The notes beneath the pieces are model-generated. The model searched no databases. It had not been told where the DNA came from and saw only the letters and a list, made by a program, of their open reading frames with translations. A stretch of DNA of 64,000 nucleotides from Pontederia crassipes (Eukaryota > Streptophyta > Magnoliopsida > Commelinales > Pontederiaceae), in assembly GCA_030549335.1 (NCBI GenBank), contig CM060193.1:62173646-62237645 (forward strand), written 5' to 3'. The translations under genes were made by a program, and so were the position numbers. Each line of letters opens with the position of its first letter. Within the stretch, counting starts at the first letter, position 1. Shown here piece after piece: positions 12,530 to 24,281 of this stretch.

Positions 12530-13014
12530 CATAATGATTCATTAAAAATTTCATAAATTTATCATATTAATTAATTATATAAAATTCTGTCACAACTTCA
12601 TCAAAATAATTAATAGCGAATCATCACAAGTTTGTCACAAAACGTCGATATAAATTTTGTCATAAGTCTATCACAATCATAATCGTCACAAAATGATCAC
12701 AATTAATTATTACTTATCTGTCATAAAAATCATCACAATATATATATCGTCATAAATTAATAGTCAGTAATCCATAAAAAATCATCATATTTGTGATGGA
12801 ATACACATTTTATTAATTATTTCATCACAATTATTTTATCTTAGCCATCACAAATATCTTTGTGACGAAAATAATCCGTCACAACAAAATTTATGGGTAA
12901 AAAATTAGTGATGAATGTAGATTGTCACAAGTCTATCACAGAAGAGCATCTGTGACGGAATACACTTATGTTGTAATAGAATTATCCGTCACATATGTCT
13001 TATTTATTGTAGTA
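12530..13014. mobile_element. CACTA-type transposon end with TCACAA/TGTGACGG subterminal repeats
   Basis: About 480 bases are filled with short motifs in both orientations: TCACAA, GTCACAAA, TGTGACGG, CCGTCACA. The segment closes with ATTTATTGTAGTA, which on the minus strand is TACTACAATAAAT, a one-base variant of the canonical CACTACAA terminus. This is the layout of a CACTA subterminal region. The motif vocabulary differs from the GCGTC type at 53258, so this is a different family. The opposite end was not identified. Confidence 0.65.
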
Positions 13015-14959
13015 TTAATATACCACATCTAATTCTATACACACTCGTTATTAGACCTATGCCAATTTTTAATTTCACAATAAATCATTTAATTTAACTA
13101 AATAAAATCTAAAATCAAGTAGTCCACAAACTATTAATTACTTAACTCAAAAATTCAAATAATTAAATCAAAAGCATTAAACATAATTAAAAATTGATCA
13201 AAAGAAATTCAATAATAAAATAAGTGTTCACAATATTTTCCTTCAATAATAATCTCCTAAAATAAAATAATTAAAAACATGGAGTTCATCCTAAAATTGT
13301 AGAGAGATAATAACAAAATAATAATAATAATTGGAATAATTACACCAAAAATACATCAGGGTTGTCGAATGTCGTTGGAGCGTCTGGAGCAGTTGTCCAA
13401 CTCTCTTTCTTTCTCGGTCGAAGCCTGCAGACTCTCGACACACCGTAGAAGAAAATCAAACTTCAAAGCACCCACGTAATGGATGATTCATCACGTATTT
13501 ATAGGTGTAAAAAGTGCTTCATGTTAATTACGGTTGTTAATATCATCATGCCCTTTTTCTAATCTCGGTCAAAATGATAAATTCTTCTTATCTTCACTCA
13601 CTTCTATACGTTATATGTCCGATTATTGACCAATAAACATCGGTCATGTAGGGCGTAATCTTTATCTCATGCCAACCCCAAGGAAGTTGGACGTAAGATT
13701 TTATCCAATTAAATGATAACCTCAATTTGGCACCCTAGTTGTGCTGCTTCTCGGCGAATAAAACATGTGATAAGATCTTGGGCTAAAAATTCATTCATCC
13801 TTATATCGCCTAACAAACTCCTTTTGGCCGCCAAGTTTTATACCACCTTAATGATAGTGCTACATCTCGCCCGTAATATTTCTCTTGTTTGTTTCTCAAT
13901 CGATAACAAAGATAAGTCTTCGATAATGATAACAACTTGTCGCCCTCTAAATTCTTCCAATTATGCTTTACTAAAGCCTTGGATAAATGTCACCCAATTA
14001 TGCTTTTACTCCTTATCTCATTTGCCGCTGTGACTGAATTAATCCATCCGATAATCCACCATATGACGTTAATTCAGCTTTCCTTGCAAAAATAATTATA
14101 AAAATTAAGCAAATTTCTTCTTAGTTAAAATATCCTAAGCATTAATAACCAAAATCGATAAATCCGGAATTATGACTAAAAATGACTAAATGGATGCATG
14201 CCATGATCAAATTACAGAAAAATTAATTAAAATAATAAATTAAAATATGTTATATTTTGCATGCATGAATTGAATAATAGTCAATTTAGTATTTATGAAC
14301 ATAGTTGTTATACTTAATGTTTTTCCTTAGATTTGAATGACTTATGAGTTGATTATTAACTAGGTAGTGCAATAAATTCTTCATAATTTTTTGTTCGAAT
14401 TGATTGTTAACTTTTATGTTGAAATAATGTATGTCATAATTTAATAGAACCAGGTGAAATATTAGATTGTGTAGTCTATTTAATTGACCCGAGCGGGCGA
14501 CTAAGTAGTTTAGGAATTACAGCACATAATACTTTAATTTCAATTTAATCAAGGGTAGATTCGGATGAAGTACTTTCATATTACTATTGTCTTAAGATAG
14601 TTGATTTAATTGCTTAAGGAGATCATATATATCTTCAGTGTTCATAATCCATATAAAGACTGATTAAATTTATTGTTACAATTAGTTTACAAAAGTTAAG
14701 ACTGTTCTAATCATTATAAACCATCTTAAGGACCTATGCATTATTAGTTTTAAATTTTTGTCTTTCTATATTTTTATTTTATGCACACTTTTATCCCAAA
14801 TTGTATGTCATCTTCTATTAGCCTCTGAAATTCGATAGATAAATAAAATAGTTCATTGTGGGATCGACAGCCTTTACTCTTACACTCTATTACTTGAGCG
14901 ACTAGTACACTTGCTTATTATATCGTTATTAATTTTCGCATCATTCAATCACTAGGCTA
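13015..14959. other. No recognisable gene
   Basis: Mostly AT-rich. A somewhat more balanced block at 13370-14050 has a 106-codon open frame on the plus strand with no recognisable domain. Nothing here could be assigned. Confidence 0.5.
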
Positions 14960-15480
14960 TTTTCAATAGTTGTAGATATTCTTTGGATTGATGTTCTTCT
15001 TCGGCTTGCCCTTCTTAGGATTCGAATGATGTTCCTTCTCTTTTATTGTCATCACTCCTATGGTCTGAATCTCCAAAGTCTTGCCAGATGATCTATGTCG
15101 AAGTTCATGGTCGAGTGTGTAGACTTAATTTATTGTGTCTCTTCCGATAATAACAGATTCAACAAAATTTTTGTATAAAAGACACCAACAGAAGTAGAAC
15201 AATATTTCATCAATTTTTACATCTATATTTCGTAACTCCATCAACAAAGTATTCATCTGATCAAGATAATCTTTCAGAGAGATTTTGTTGGTTAGAAACT
15301 TTGTCATGTAGAAATATCAAGCTCTGACTACTAGTCGTCATCTCTTCATTGGTGACTTCAATAATCACCTAATTCGTCAAGTATAACAACATCAGAGTGC
15401 ATCTTTTCCTCCGGTGCTACCAAATCGTCAAGATCAATGTCTTTTGCTTTGCCCTTCGAAATGTTCACGAGCAACGTCCA
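14960..15480 (-). pseudogene. Ty1/copia gag remnant (UBN2-type)
   Basis: The minus strand encodes LTNKISLKDYLDQMNTLLMELRNIDVKIDE, then a degenerate LP.SY-equivalent stretch, FVESVIIGRDTIN, and DHELRHRSSGKTLEIQ followed by a lysine-rich tail. This is the order seen in plant copia gag proteins (LxDYLDxMNxLLxELxxIDVKIDxE ... FVxxLLxGRDTI). An in-frame TAA follows GRDTIN, and the N-terminal part right of 15310 is only weakly readable. There is no zinc knuckle in view. Confidence 0.75.
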
Positions 15481-17799
15481 CACTCTTGTTATTTCAGAAG
15501 TGTCCGCAAATATGTTGTTTCATAATGTAGGACTTATGGAACATAATGCAGGAGTTATGGCATTTCACTAGATGCCTTACTGATTTTAAATGTACTCAAT
15601 GTTGTAACAGGCTAATTGTGTGGACGGGGCAAACCTCTCTCGGCAAGCACTTTTTGATATTTTTTTTGGGGTGAGAACCTACGTAACGAGGTTCTTCAAA
15701 TTTTGTATCACTAACCAACGAGTTACTTTTCTAAAAAAAAAGTGGCAATTTTCTGAAACAACAACCAAAATCTAGTTAATTAGCGCAACTAACAGTTTAA
15801 TGTACATACACACAAATATATATATGTTACATGAGAATATGAGATCAAGATTGGCGAGTTCAAATTTTATTTAAACTCGTTTTGAGGAAACAGATTCATA
15901 TCATAAATTTGGTACCCAAATATTGAAAGTTTAAATATGATATTATATATTTTAATTTTTAGGAAAACCTATCTTCAAAAAGACGAGGATGATATGAATC
16001 ACAAAGTTCAATCCACAGTAATCTCATTAATTTTATATGCAATATATATATATATATATATATGAATATAAAATTATTAGCATGTTATTATATGATATTT
16101 ATGTATCTTCTTACGTACTATCATTTTATTGTCAGCGCATCTTCATCCTATACCAAATATTGGTGTATTATGATAATATGTATAATATTATAAAATTATA
16201 ATTTAAGTGTTGTAGTTCAGAGAATGAAATGGTAATTAAAGAAAATATATTGACAACCTAATATTAGTATACCAGTTATAGTCATGTGAACTATCTAACT
16301 ATTTTCTTTAACATATTGACAGGTTAAGTAGATCCTTGTGATCCAACGTCTTCACCTGATCCTAAATCAATTCATATTGGATTCGGAGCTTAAATATGTG
16401 AAATCCTGTAGTTTATTTGACAACTGTGCATCAGTGTTCCAGTACTGTTCCATTTTTATTTTCTCTACGAAGGAAACACAAAGACAGATATCATAAACAA
16501 AACAAAAACAAATTGTCAAGAGTGTAGCCAATTCCCATGGATCATGGTCCCATGAGACTGTAATTAAATCAAAAGGCCTCCAAATTAACGCTACTAATTA
16601 GAAACAAATCAAGCAACTTCGAACCATAACGTTATATACGGGTAGAATGACAATGTAACCAAAGATGTTTCAACGACAGTACTCATGCAGAAAATAAGAT
16701 AGAATTAAATGGCAATTTCCTGAAACAACAACCAAGAGCTAGTTAATTAGCACACCGTGCTGTCCACGCAAGAAGCAACGGAATTATCTGCACAAATGCA
16801 TAAATAGCTTTAATCTAACAGTTTAATGTGTAATTAGAGCTGCACGAGCACATAATTCTTTAGATGGAATGCTATGGCATGCATATAAATATAATATAAG
16901 TACCTTAATCTTCTTGCACTTGTATAACTCAGAAAGCTGCAAACACTGCAAACAAGAGAAGCAAATTAGGCAGACGCACAGACATAGGCGGAGGCACACG
17001 TGCAGGCACTGAACCTATAAAGCTATTAATAGTAGTCACAATAGCAGATATCAAGTATTACCTTGGTGGTTACTATCACAAGTGAGATTGGAGATGATGG
17101 AGGTTCGGTTCCCTACTATCAGCGCATTCTTATTAACATATTTACAGCCACATTAAAATCAGTCTTCTTATTTGTATATTACTTTTTTCTTATTTTAATT
17201 ATATTTTATTTTGTATCACATACTCAAATATATTTGGATTTCATTATTTTGTCATCTAATATTATAATCCATTTGTTCCATTTTTTATTTTATGTGATTG
17301 TGTCATTCATAACAAATTTATTTTATGCAATTATTTCACTTAATTTTAAAATAATTAACTCTTTCTTATTTGTATCACTTATATTACTCAATTGTTTTAT
17401 TACTTTTTATATATGGGGATATGAAAATATTAATTAAGTAATTTTGCATGTTTACTCTACATTAACATGTTTAGCTTCATTATTATGTTTAGTTATTTTA
17501 ATTTATTAGGACAATTTTAACTTAATGTAAATATTTTATAGTTAATTATGTCATTGAATAAATATTTTAAAAAGCGATCTCCTAATTTTGAAAACGATGA
17601 AACAAGTGAAAAAAATTTGAGTTTAAATACTTCAAATAAAACATCATATTTTTTTTAATAAAATCATAATTATTTAACTATTTATTCGTCTAATATTGAA
17701 GACATATGATACAAATTTGATTATTTTATGGGTCAAACGTTAATTTTATCTTGATAATGAATCCGCTTAAATTTTTCCTGACTCCGCCGCTGCACATAG
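15481..17799. other. Spacer upstream of GH5 copy 2, no clear gene
   Basis: AT-rich spacer with an (AT)n run at about 16041-16063 and a fragment of the 4645/6415 duplicated unit at 16205-16312. A 124-codon open frame at 17063-17437 is composed almost entirely of Phe, Ile, Leu, Tyr and Ser codons in A/T-only sequence and is probably chance. The promoter of the GH5 copy at 17800 should lie in the last few hundred bases, but I see no decisive TATA box position. Confidence 0.5.
16205..16312. repeat. Fragment of the 4645/6415 duplicated unit
   Basis: About 105 bases (GTTGTAGTTCAGAGAATGAA through ACTATTTTCTTTAA) closely match 6033-6136 and 7890-7995, in the same orientation. It lacks the rest of the unit. 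Confidence 0.85.
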
Positions 17800-18750
17800 A
17801 TGTATTCCTTTGCTCAAGTAACCAAAACACCTCCTCTTCTTCTTCTTCTATTCCTCGTTGTCTGTTCTCTGCAAATGATGATGTTGATGACGACCGCCAG
17901 CACAACGGCAGCGTTCCCGCTGTTCACAAATTCTAGGTGGATCATCGACGGCGACGGGCGACGTGTGAAGCTGGCGTGCGTGAACTGGCCATCGCACGTG
18001 GAGGGCATGCTCGTGGAGGGCCTGGGGAAGCAACCACTGGATGACATCTCTAAGAAGGTTGTGGCCATGGGGTTCAACTGCGTCCGGCTCACTTGGCCAA
18101 CGTTCATGTTCACTAACGAGACCTTGGGAAGGCTCACCATGCGGCAGTCCTTCCAGGCCATCGGCCTCGTGGAATCTATTGGAGCCATGGTCGTCAACAA
18201 TCCGACTTTCGTCAATCTCACGCTCATCGAAGCATACAAGGCAAGCTAATTTTCTTAACTTGGTCAAAAAAGCTCCATCATCTCTACTGTAATTAATCAA
18301 AACTCAACACTTGTTAGTCATTATAGGATGGGCCTTTCTTGTCCTATATCGTCATAATTATAAGTAGTTTCTTACTCCGATTACTGCAGTGTGGTGTCCA
18401 ACCTTGGGGACAACAACATCATGGTCATACCGGACAACCACGTAAGCAAGCCTGGCTGGTGCTGTGCAAACACAGATGGCAATGGATTCTTTGGCGACAA
18501 GTATTTTGATCCAAACGTTTGGATCGAGGGACTAAAAATTGTGGCTACGACCTTTAATGGATTCAAAGTCGTGGTAGGAATGAGCCTAAGGAACAAGCTC
18601 AGAGGACCTCACCAAAACACCACCGACTAGTTCACCTACATGCAGAAGGGCGCAGAAGCCGTGCACGCGGTGAACCCGAACGTGCTGGTGATACTCTCGG
18701 GGTTCAACTTCGACAATGATCTTAGCTTCCTCACGCACATGCAGGTCCAG
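17800..18750 (+). pseudogene. GH5 endoglucanase-type glycosidase, 3'-truncated and broken (copy 2)
   Basis: This copy keeps the true 5' end: ATG at 17800, a signal peptide with a run of leucines (residues 12-17) and a hydrophobic core, then RWIIDGDGRRVKLACVNWPSH, the start of the mature GH5 domain. Exon 1 is 17800-18240, the intron (GC donor AAG/GCAAGC, AG acceptor) is 18241-18389, and exon 2 starts at 18390. Compared with copy 1 the exon 2 start lacks two bases, which shifts the frame if the same splice sites are used. The catalytic acid/base Glu is changed to Lys (RNKLRG, codon 18595-18597), and the Trp in TTDWFTYMQKG is a TAG at 18628-18630. Similarity to copy 1 stops at 18750, at CAGGTCCAG, where a retroelement LTR appears to begin. 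The nucleophile region and lectin domain are absent. Identity to copy 1 in exons is high by eye. Confidence 0.88.
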
Positions 18751-20280
18751 TGATCACTAACTAATCATACTAAATTTTCACTTCATTTACACTTAATTTC
18801 ATATGTACCAAGCCTCTAAAATTGTCTACATTTGGTTAATTATGCCTAGAATGCATACATTTATCATTTCTGCATAACACCAATCTGCACTTGGTATTGA
18901 GCTGATTTCACTAGCTATTTTACTCCTTGTTTAATTTTTATTTATAAACTTTGATGCTTGTTGTTCTTGCTCTTCTAGTAGGTATTACAAGACTGCAACA
19001 AGCTGGAAAAGGAGGGGGACCACTGATTAGTTGTCCAAAAAGTAGAGGAATCTACTAAAAATTCTGCTGGACAGGACAAATGGCACAAATCAAAAGCTTT
19101 GGAAGTTTCTGATTTGCATCAAATGGTGATTAAGGACCATATACAAGCTGAAAAATCTGGAGCAAAGGGGCGAGCCTCCATTAGCAAGGGTTGCTGGACT
19201 AGGGAGCTAAGGAAGGAGCTGAAGAGAGGCTGCTACAATCTGATTTCCCGTCGACAAATTTTTAGTCGACAGATTTTTACCCTTTTAATTTCATAATGTC
19301 TTGCATTGTTATCTCTTCATGTTTTGTGTCAAACTTTATATCTATGAGGAATTAAATTTCAGCTCTCCTAAGATAGGATAGTAGTCTAATTACATATTAT
19401 GGATGGATTTTGAACAATTCTGATTTCCTTCTCTGATATTGATACTATTCTAATTTTCTAATTTATGTGGAATCTATTTTGTCATTGTGAGATCTTAATT
19501 TTATAGGCAACCGAAAGGTTGATTTATGGTTTCTTTCTTGTTCAGAAATGAATCAAGATGGAATGATGAATTCTTATATTTCTATTCCAATATATGATTA
19601 TGTATTTAATGCATTAATTGAGTCAATTGTTCCATAATTATGAATGTTGATTAGTTGTGGTATTAATTTTAGATTTACTGATTTGTCAAATCTGAGAGGA
19701 TTTCGGCAACATCAATAAGGTGCTAAATCTTGTGCTTAATGATAACTTAATATCAGTGGTGATCCTTTTCTAATTCAACCTAGCTAACATTCATATGAGA
19801 ATATGATAATTAATCCTTATTTAATTACACTGTGAGAATATGAGAACAGTCATATTTCAAGTTGAATTAGATTTGACTTGCATTGCTGCAATTGTTCCAA
19901 TCCATCCATAGCTGAACTAGATGAACCCCATTCTTAGGAGAATTTCTCATTAGTTGATAATCCCATCTTAAGTTTTCAGCTTAGTAATTAGATTTCAGTC
20001 CATATTAATCACCAAAAATAGCCTTTGCCTATTCATGGTTTAATTTTGTTTTTACCTTTTCTCCATTTCACTATTTTAACTACTTAGTCTAGGATTAATC
20101 TAGTCTAGATAGTGAGTCTTTAACTCTCAAATCACTGTGGATACGACACTTGAGTCTACTACATCTGATCTGTGCACTTGCAGGTAGAGTGAGTTGAGGA
20201 GTTTGATCACATTTCATAAAATTTCATTTTATCTCAATTCTGGCCTATAATTTAGCAATATCACACTCCACACACTCACA
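18751..20280 (+). mobile_element. 5' LTR of an Athila-like Ty3/gypsy element
   Basis: The right edge is well placed: CACACTCACA is followed by ACCAAGTTT and a tRNA-Asp primer-binding site, the usual plant Athila/Tat layout. The left edge is inferred from where GH5 similarity ends; the first bases TGATCACT begin with TG as an LTR should. The resulting length of about 1.53 kb suits Athila LTRs. A 65-codon open frame inside is not a known protein. No 3' LTR was found in the window, so the left boundary and the target duplication cannot be confirmed; the LTR might start later, up to about 18980. Confidence 0.6.
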
Positions 20281-20290
20281 ACCAAGTTTT

Positions 20291-20310
20291 TGGCGCCGTT
20301 GTCGGGAATT
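20291..20310 (+). other. Primer-binding site, tRNA-Asp type
   Basis: TGGCGCCGTTGTCGGGAAT matches the complement of the plant tRNA-Asp 3' end (TGGCGCCGTTGCCGGGAAT) with one C-to-T difference. It lies ten bases after the LTR end and fixes the element as plus-strand. Confidence 0.85.
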
Positions 20311-20472
20311 TAAGGCTAATTAGATTAACTTTAGATAGTTTAGATTAGTTTTAGACTAGTTATCATTCCCATTTTTAACCTAGTTTTCAGTTTTTGCAAG
20401 TTATCATTCTGAATTCTTCATTCTTGTCTGATTTTCTTTCTTTTCTGAATTTGATACTTCTGATTTCAATTT

Positions 20473-22078
20473 ATGCATGATTCAGATAGTCAAGAAGATC
20501 TATATTTGTCTGATCCTGAACCTGAGAGAAAATTCAATAGAAGAAGAAGATTGCAAAGAGAACAAAGAAGGAGAAGAATTTTTGAAGAAGAGATCAACGA
20601 TCAAGCCATGGTTGCTCCAAGAACATTGAAGGACTGTTATTCGCCTAGTAATGTCAGAGACAACGAGTGGATGGAGCCATTGCGCCTGTTGTCACCTTTG
20701 AGTTGAATCCAGCACTAGTTACAATGATTAGGGAGCACCAATTTGCTGGATTAGGGACTGAAGACCCAGCTACATATTAATAACTTCAAGGAAATGTGCA
20801 GCACAATCCATTTCCACAACACTCCTATGAATGTTGTGTACACGAGATTATTTCCCTTTTCACTCAAGGACAGAGCTAAGATTTGGTACAAGTCCATCAC
20901 ACCTTAAGAAATTATAACTTGGGAGTCCATTGTGTAGCTGTTCTTATCTGAATTTTTCCCCCCTAGCAAGACTGATAACTACAGAGATCAGATTGCCAGA
21001 TTCTACCAATTGGATCAAGAAAACATATATGATGCTTGGCAAAGACTTCAAAGTCTATTGAGAACATGTCCACACCATAGATTTGAAAAGTGGCAACTGG
21101 TCAATTATTTTCTTAAAGGACTGAACTATCCTAGCAGAGTAGCTTTGAACACTGCTGCAGGAGGAATTTTTGCCTCCAAAAACATTGATGAAGCATACCA
21201 ACTGATTGAGAACATTGCCAAGAACCATTATTTCCTTACCCATGATAGAACAAGAAGGCCACCAGTTGAAAATCAAGTGAACAATTTGCCTGTCCAGATT
21301 GAAGAAGTCCTGCAAAAGGCTTTATCCAAGCTGAATTTATCATCCAATGTGAGCAAGGCATCCAGTTCTGAAAATAGGTGTGATGTATGTGGAAATCAAG
21401 GGCATATGACTCAGAGTTGCAATTTAATTATGCAACAATATGAGCAATCAATTGACCAAGTGAATGTTGTGGCAAACTATGGAGTGAAATCCCTGTTAAA
21501 TACTACACTCCAGAGAACAAAAATCACACATATTTGTCATACAAGACCAATCACTATCAGGCATCTCCAATGTAGAATTTAAATTGGCAGCCCAAGATTT
21601 TACCAAAGAATCAATCACTTCCTTATAGTCATCCTCCAAATGTCCAAATACAAAGACCTCCGTATGAGCATCCAGTTCAAGCCTCTCAGATGTCAAAAAT
21701 GGAGGAGTTGCTGCAAACAATCCTTAAGAAGCAAAAAAAACAAGAAGAGGCAATGCTGAAGTTAACTACTGAATTAGAGACCTTGAGTGCCCATAACAAA
21801 GCACTTGAGAGCCAAATTGCACGACAAGCCAGCACCTCAGTTAGGCCACCAGTGTTTTTCCCAGGACAACTAGAAGTCAATCCCAAAGAGCAAGTGCAGA
21901 TTGTCCAGCTCAGAAGTGGAAGAATTATTGAAGAACCAATGAGACATGTTGAGGACAATTCAGCTAGAACAAATACAAAGATTGCAGAAAAGCCAGCTGA
22001 AGAAAATGTGGTGGAAAACAGAAACAAGAACCCTCAGAATGAAGTCAAGGCTAGAATTTTTGATCCTGTGCCATTCCC
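20473..22078 (+). pseudogene. Athila-like gag, decayed
   Basis: Starting at ATG 20473 the product opens with a basic, Arg-rich segment, then FELNPALVTMIREHQFAGLGTEDPATY, and after a frameshift and in-frame stops a retrotransposon gag core (NIYDAWQRLQSLLRTCPHHRF ... LNYPSRVALNTAAGG). A zinc knuckle CDVCGNQGHMTQSC (CX2CX4HX4C) is at about 21382-21423. A glutamine/lysine-rich coiled-coil-like stretch follows from 21690 (MEELLQTILKKQKKQEE), then VQLRSGR. There are at least three disruptions: the stop after LLSPLS (20704-20706), a stop near 20780, and a stop near 20908. The frame runs into unrelated duplicated sequence near 22078, before any protease or RT. Confidence 0.85.
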
Positions 22079-22082
22079 AATA

Positions 22083-22445
22083 TGTGCTGATTACTTGAAT
22101 GAAAAATATACTTTAATTGCACTAAGAAATGGTACAAGGAAATAAGGCAAGAAGACAATTAAAACTTACAAACATTTTGATAATCATTGTTGCATCGTAA
22201 ACGAAGAGTTGCATTTTTTATTCAAAATAAGTAGTGGAGAACGTGAAAACCATGTCAATTAAGAAAAAACCATCTACGATTCAGTTGAACATGATTAATA
22301 TTTTGTAAGATGGAGCATTGAAGAATGTTGTCTAGAATGGAAATATTCATATAGATTACATAGCCAACATCACAAATGTTTCTCAGCACCTGAGAAAGAA
22401 AAAAGTAGTCAATTAGTTTTCAAAGCACCCAAGAACAACTGTGTA
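22083..22445. repeat. Duplicated segment A, copy 1
   Basis: This segment, beginning TGTGCTGATTACTTGAATG, recurs at 23448-23812 with roughly 90 per cent identity by eye. It starts exactly where Athila gag similarity ends. Short frames read NGTRK..KKTIKTYK and NEELHFLF with stops in both copies; I do not recognise the family. Confidence 0.85.
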
Positions 22446-22904
22446 GTGGGTAAAAAAAATGTCAAATCATATAGAAAACTCGTAATAGTGACCAATGAGA
22501 AAAAACATTACATTTATTGTCGATATTTTATAAATATATTAGAGAAAAATACAAATAAATTTACCAATAGTACAATTGCATCTTTGATAGGTTAAAGATA
22601 TATTGACTTTTTTAAACAAAATATTAAAATCCAATAAAAAATAAAAAAATATATTGAAATTGTCCTCAAACAATATTGAATATATTCTCTACTATCTCAT
22701 TTTGGCTAATAACATTCACAACGAATTGAACATATTCGATCTTCATCATATCAGTTGGAAAAATAATGAGACAACATATTACATTTTGTTATTGATAATT
22801 CATAAATATATAAGAAAGAAAGACAAATAAATTTATAAAAAAATAAAAGAATAGGTAATTCAAAATTATATTGAAGTTTTTTAAACAAAAAATAATAAAA
22901 TATG

Positions 22905-23065
22905 CACTAAATATTTCATGCATCTTTATTTTTATCCTGAAATAAAAGTAGTTGATTCTTATGTCTTTCTCGAGTCTGCATATGGACAATGAGAGAATAG
23001 TTAATCCGCATTATTTTCTACACTTTTTCCTATATTTTTCACATTTTTTTGTTCTCCTTGTGAAT
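22905..23065. repeat. Duplicated segment B, copy 1
   Basis: The segment CACTAAATATTTCATGCATC onward recurs at 23815-23965. In copy 2 it directly follows segment A; here it is separated from A by about 460 bases of AT-rich sequence, so copy 1 carries an insertion or copy 2 a deletion. Confidence 0.85.
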
Positions 23066-23447
23066 ATTTATGATACGCTAGATCTTTATAATTCCAAACA
23101 TTCTTAACTGCATAAAAACGTTTCCCGTATAGTAGTACCACAAAGCTTCACACGGGATTGTTGAGAAAAGATCAATAATGAAAATGAAACATTCATGCAA
23201 CTATAACAACAAGTAAATTCTTATCATATCTAATAATCAATGAGACTCATATATGCACACTCGTTTGTGTATATCTACTTGTAGTTAATATTATTTTTAC
23301 TTAGTTTAATATCGCAGAAAATATTAATATTAGAAGACTTGGGGCTTGACTTCATGCAAGAAAAGCTTCCAATATTCTGAACAAAAAACTACCAAATAAT
23401 CGAAAGAGTTAATATTAATATTTTATTAGAAAAAAATAGTAAACTAT

Positions 23448-23812
23448 GTGTTGATTACTTGAATGGAAAATATACTTTAATTACACTAAGAAATGGTACA
23501 AGGAAATAAGGGAAGAAGAAAATTAAGGCTTACAAACCTTTTGACAATCATTATTGCATCGTAAATGAAGAGTTGCATCTTTGATTCAAAATAGGCAGTG
23601 AAGAACGTGAAAACCATGTCAATTAAGGAGAAGTCATCTACGATGCAGTTGATAATAATCAATATTTTATGGTGGGGCATTAAAGAATATTGTCCAGAAT
23701 GGAAATATCCATATAGAGTACATAGCCAACAACACCACAAATATTTTCCAGCACCTGAGAAAGAAAAAATGTAGTTAATTAGTTTTCAAAGCACCTAAGA
23801 ACAACTCTATAG
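23448..23812. repeat. Duplicated segment A, copy 2
   Basis: Direct repeat of 22083-22445, same orientation, offset about 1.37 kb. The shared ends lack LTR-type TG/CA features, so these do not look like LTRs. Confidence 0.85.
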
Positions 23813-23814
23813 TG

Positions 23815-23965
23815 CACTAAATATTTCATGCATCTTTGTTTTTATACTAAAGTAAAAGTAGTTGATTCTTATGTCTTTCTCGAGTCTGCATATGGACAAT
23901 GAGAGAATAGTTAATCCATATTATCTACATTTTTCCCATATTTTTTACATCTTTTTGTTCACACC
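23815..23965. repeat. Duplicated segment B, copy 2
   Basis: Direct repeat of 22905-23065, immediately after segment A copy 2. Confidence 0.85.
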
Positions 23966-24281
23966 TTGTAATGAGTGGATGAATCTTTATGATACACTCT
24001 ATAAAATTCAATATTTAATTTTAATCAAACTCATTTAAGACAAATTTATTTAAATTTTCTTCCAATCTAGTTCAAATAATTTATTTGTTACTTTTGGAAT
24101 GATTCAATATTTTTTTCTCAAACATCAATATTCATTATTATCAATTAATTACGAATCATTCGTCACACGAATTCTTAAGACTAGTATACTTAAAAGGAAA
24201 ATAAATATTATTTTTCAATCAAAATAAAATACTGTTCAATATCTAAAAAAATAAAAGACCTAACTAATACCGGTGTCCCGT

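Noticed and set aside
17063..17437. 124-codon open frame resembling a multi-pass membrane protein
   Set aside because: A/T-only sequence naturally yields Phe, Ile, Leu and Tyr codons; no splice context, promoter or homologue is recognised.
22083..23965. Interpretation of the A-B duplication as a pair of LTRs
   Set aside because: No TG/CA ends, no primer-binding site and no target duplication; the copies differ by a 460-base insertion.
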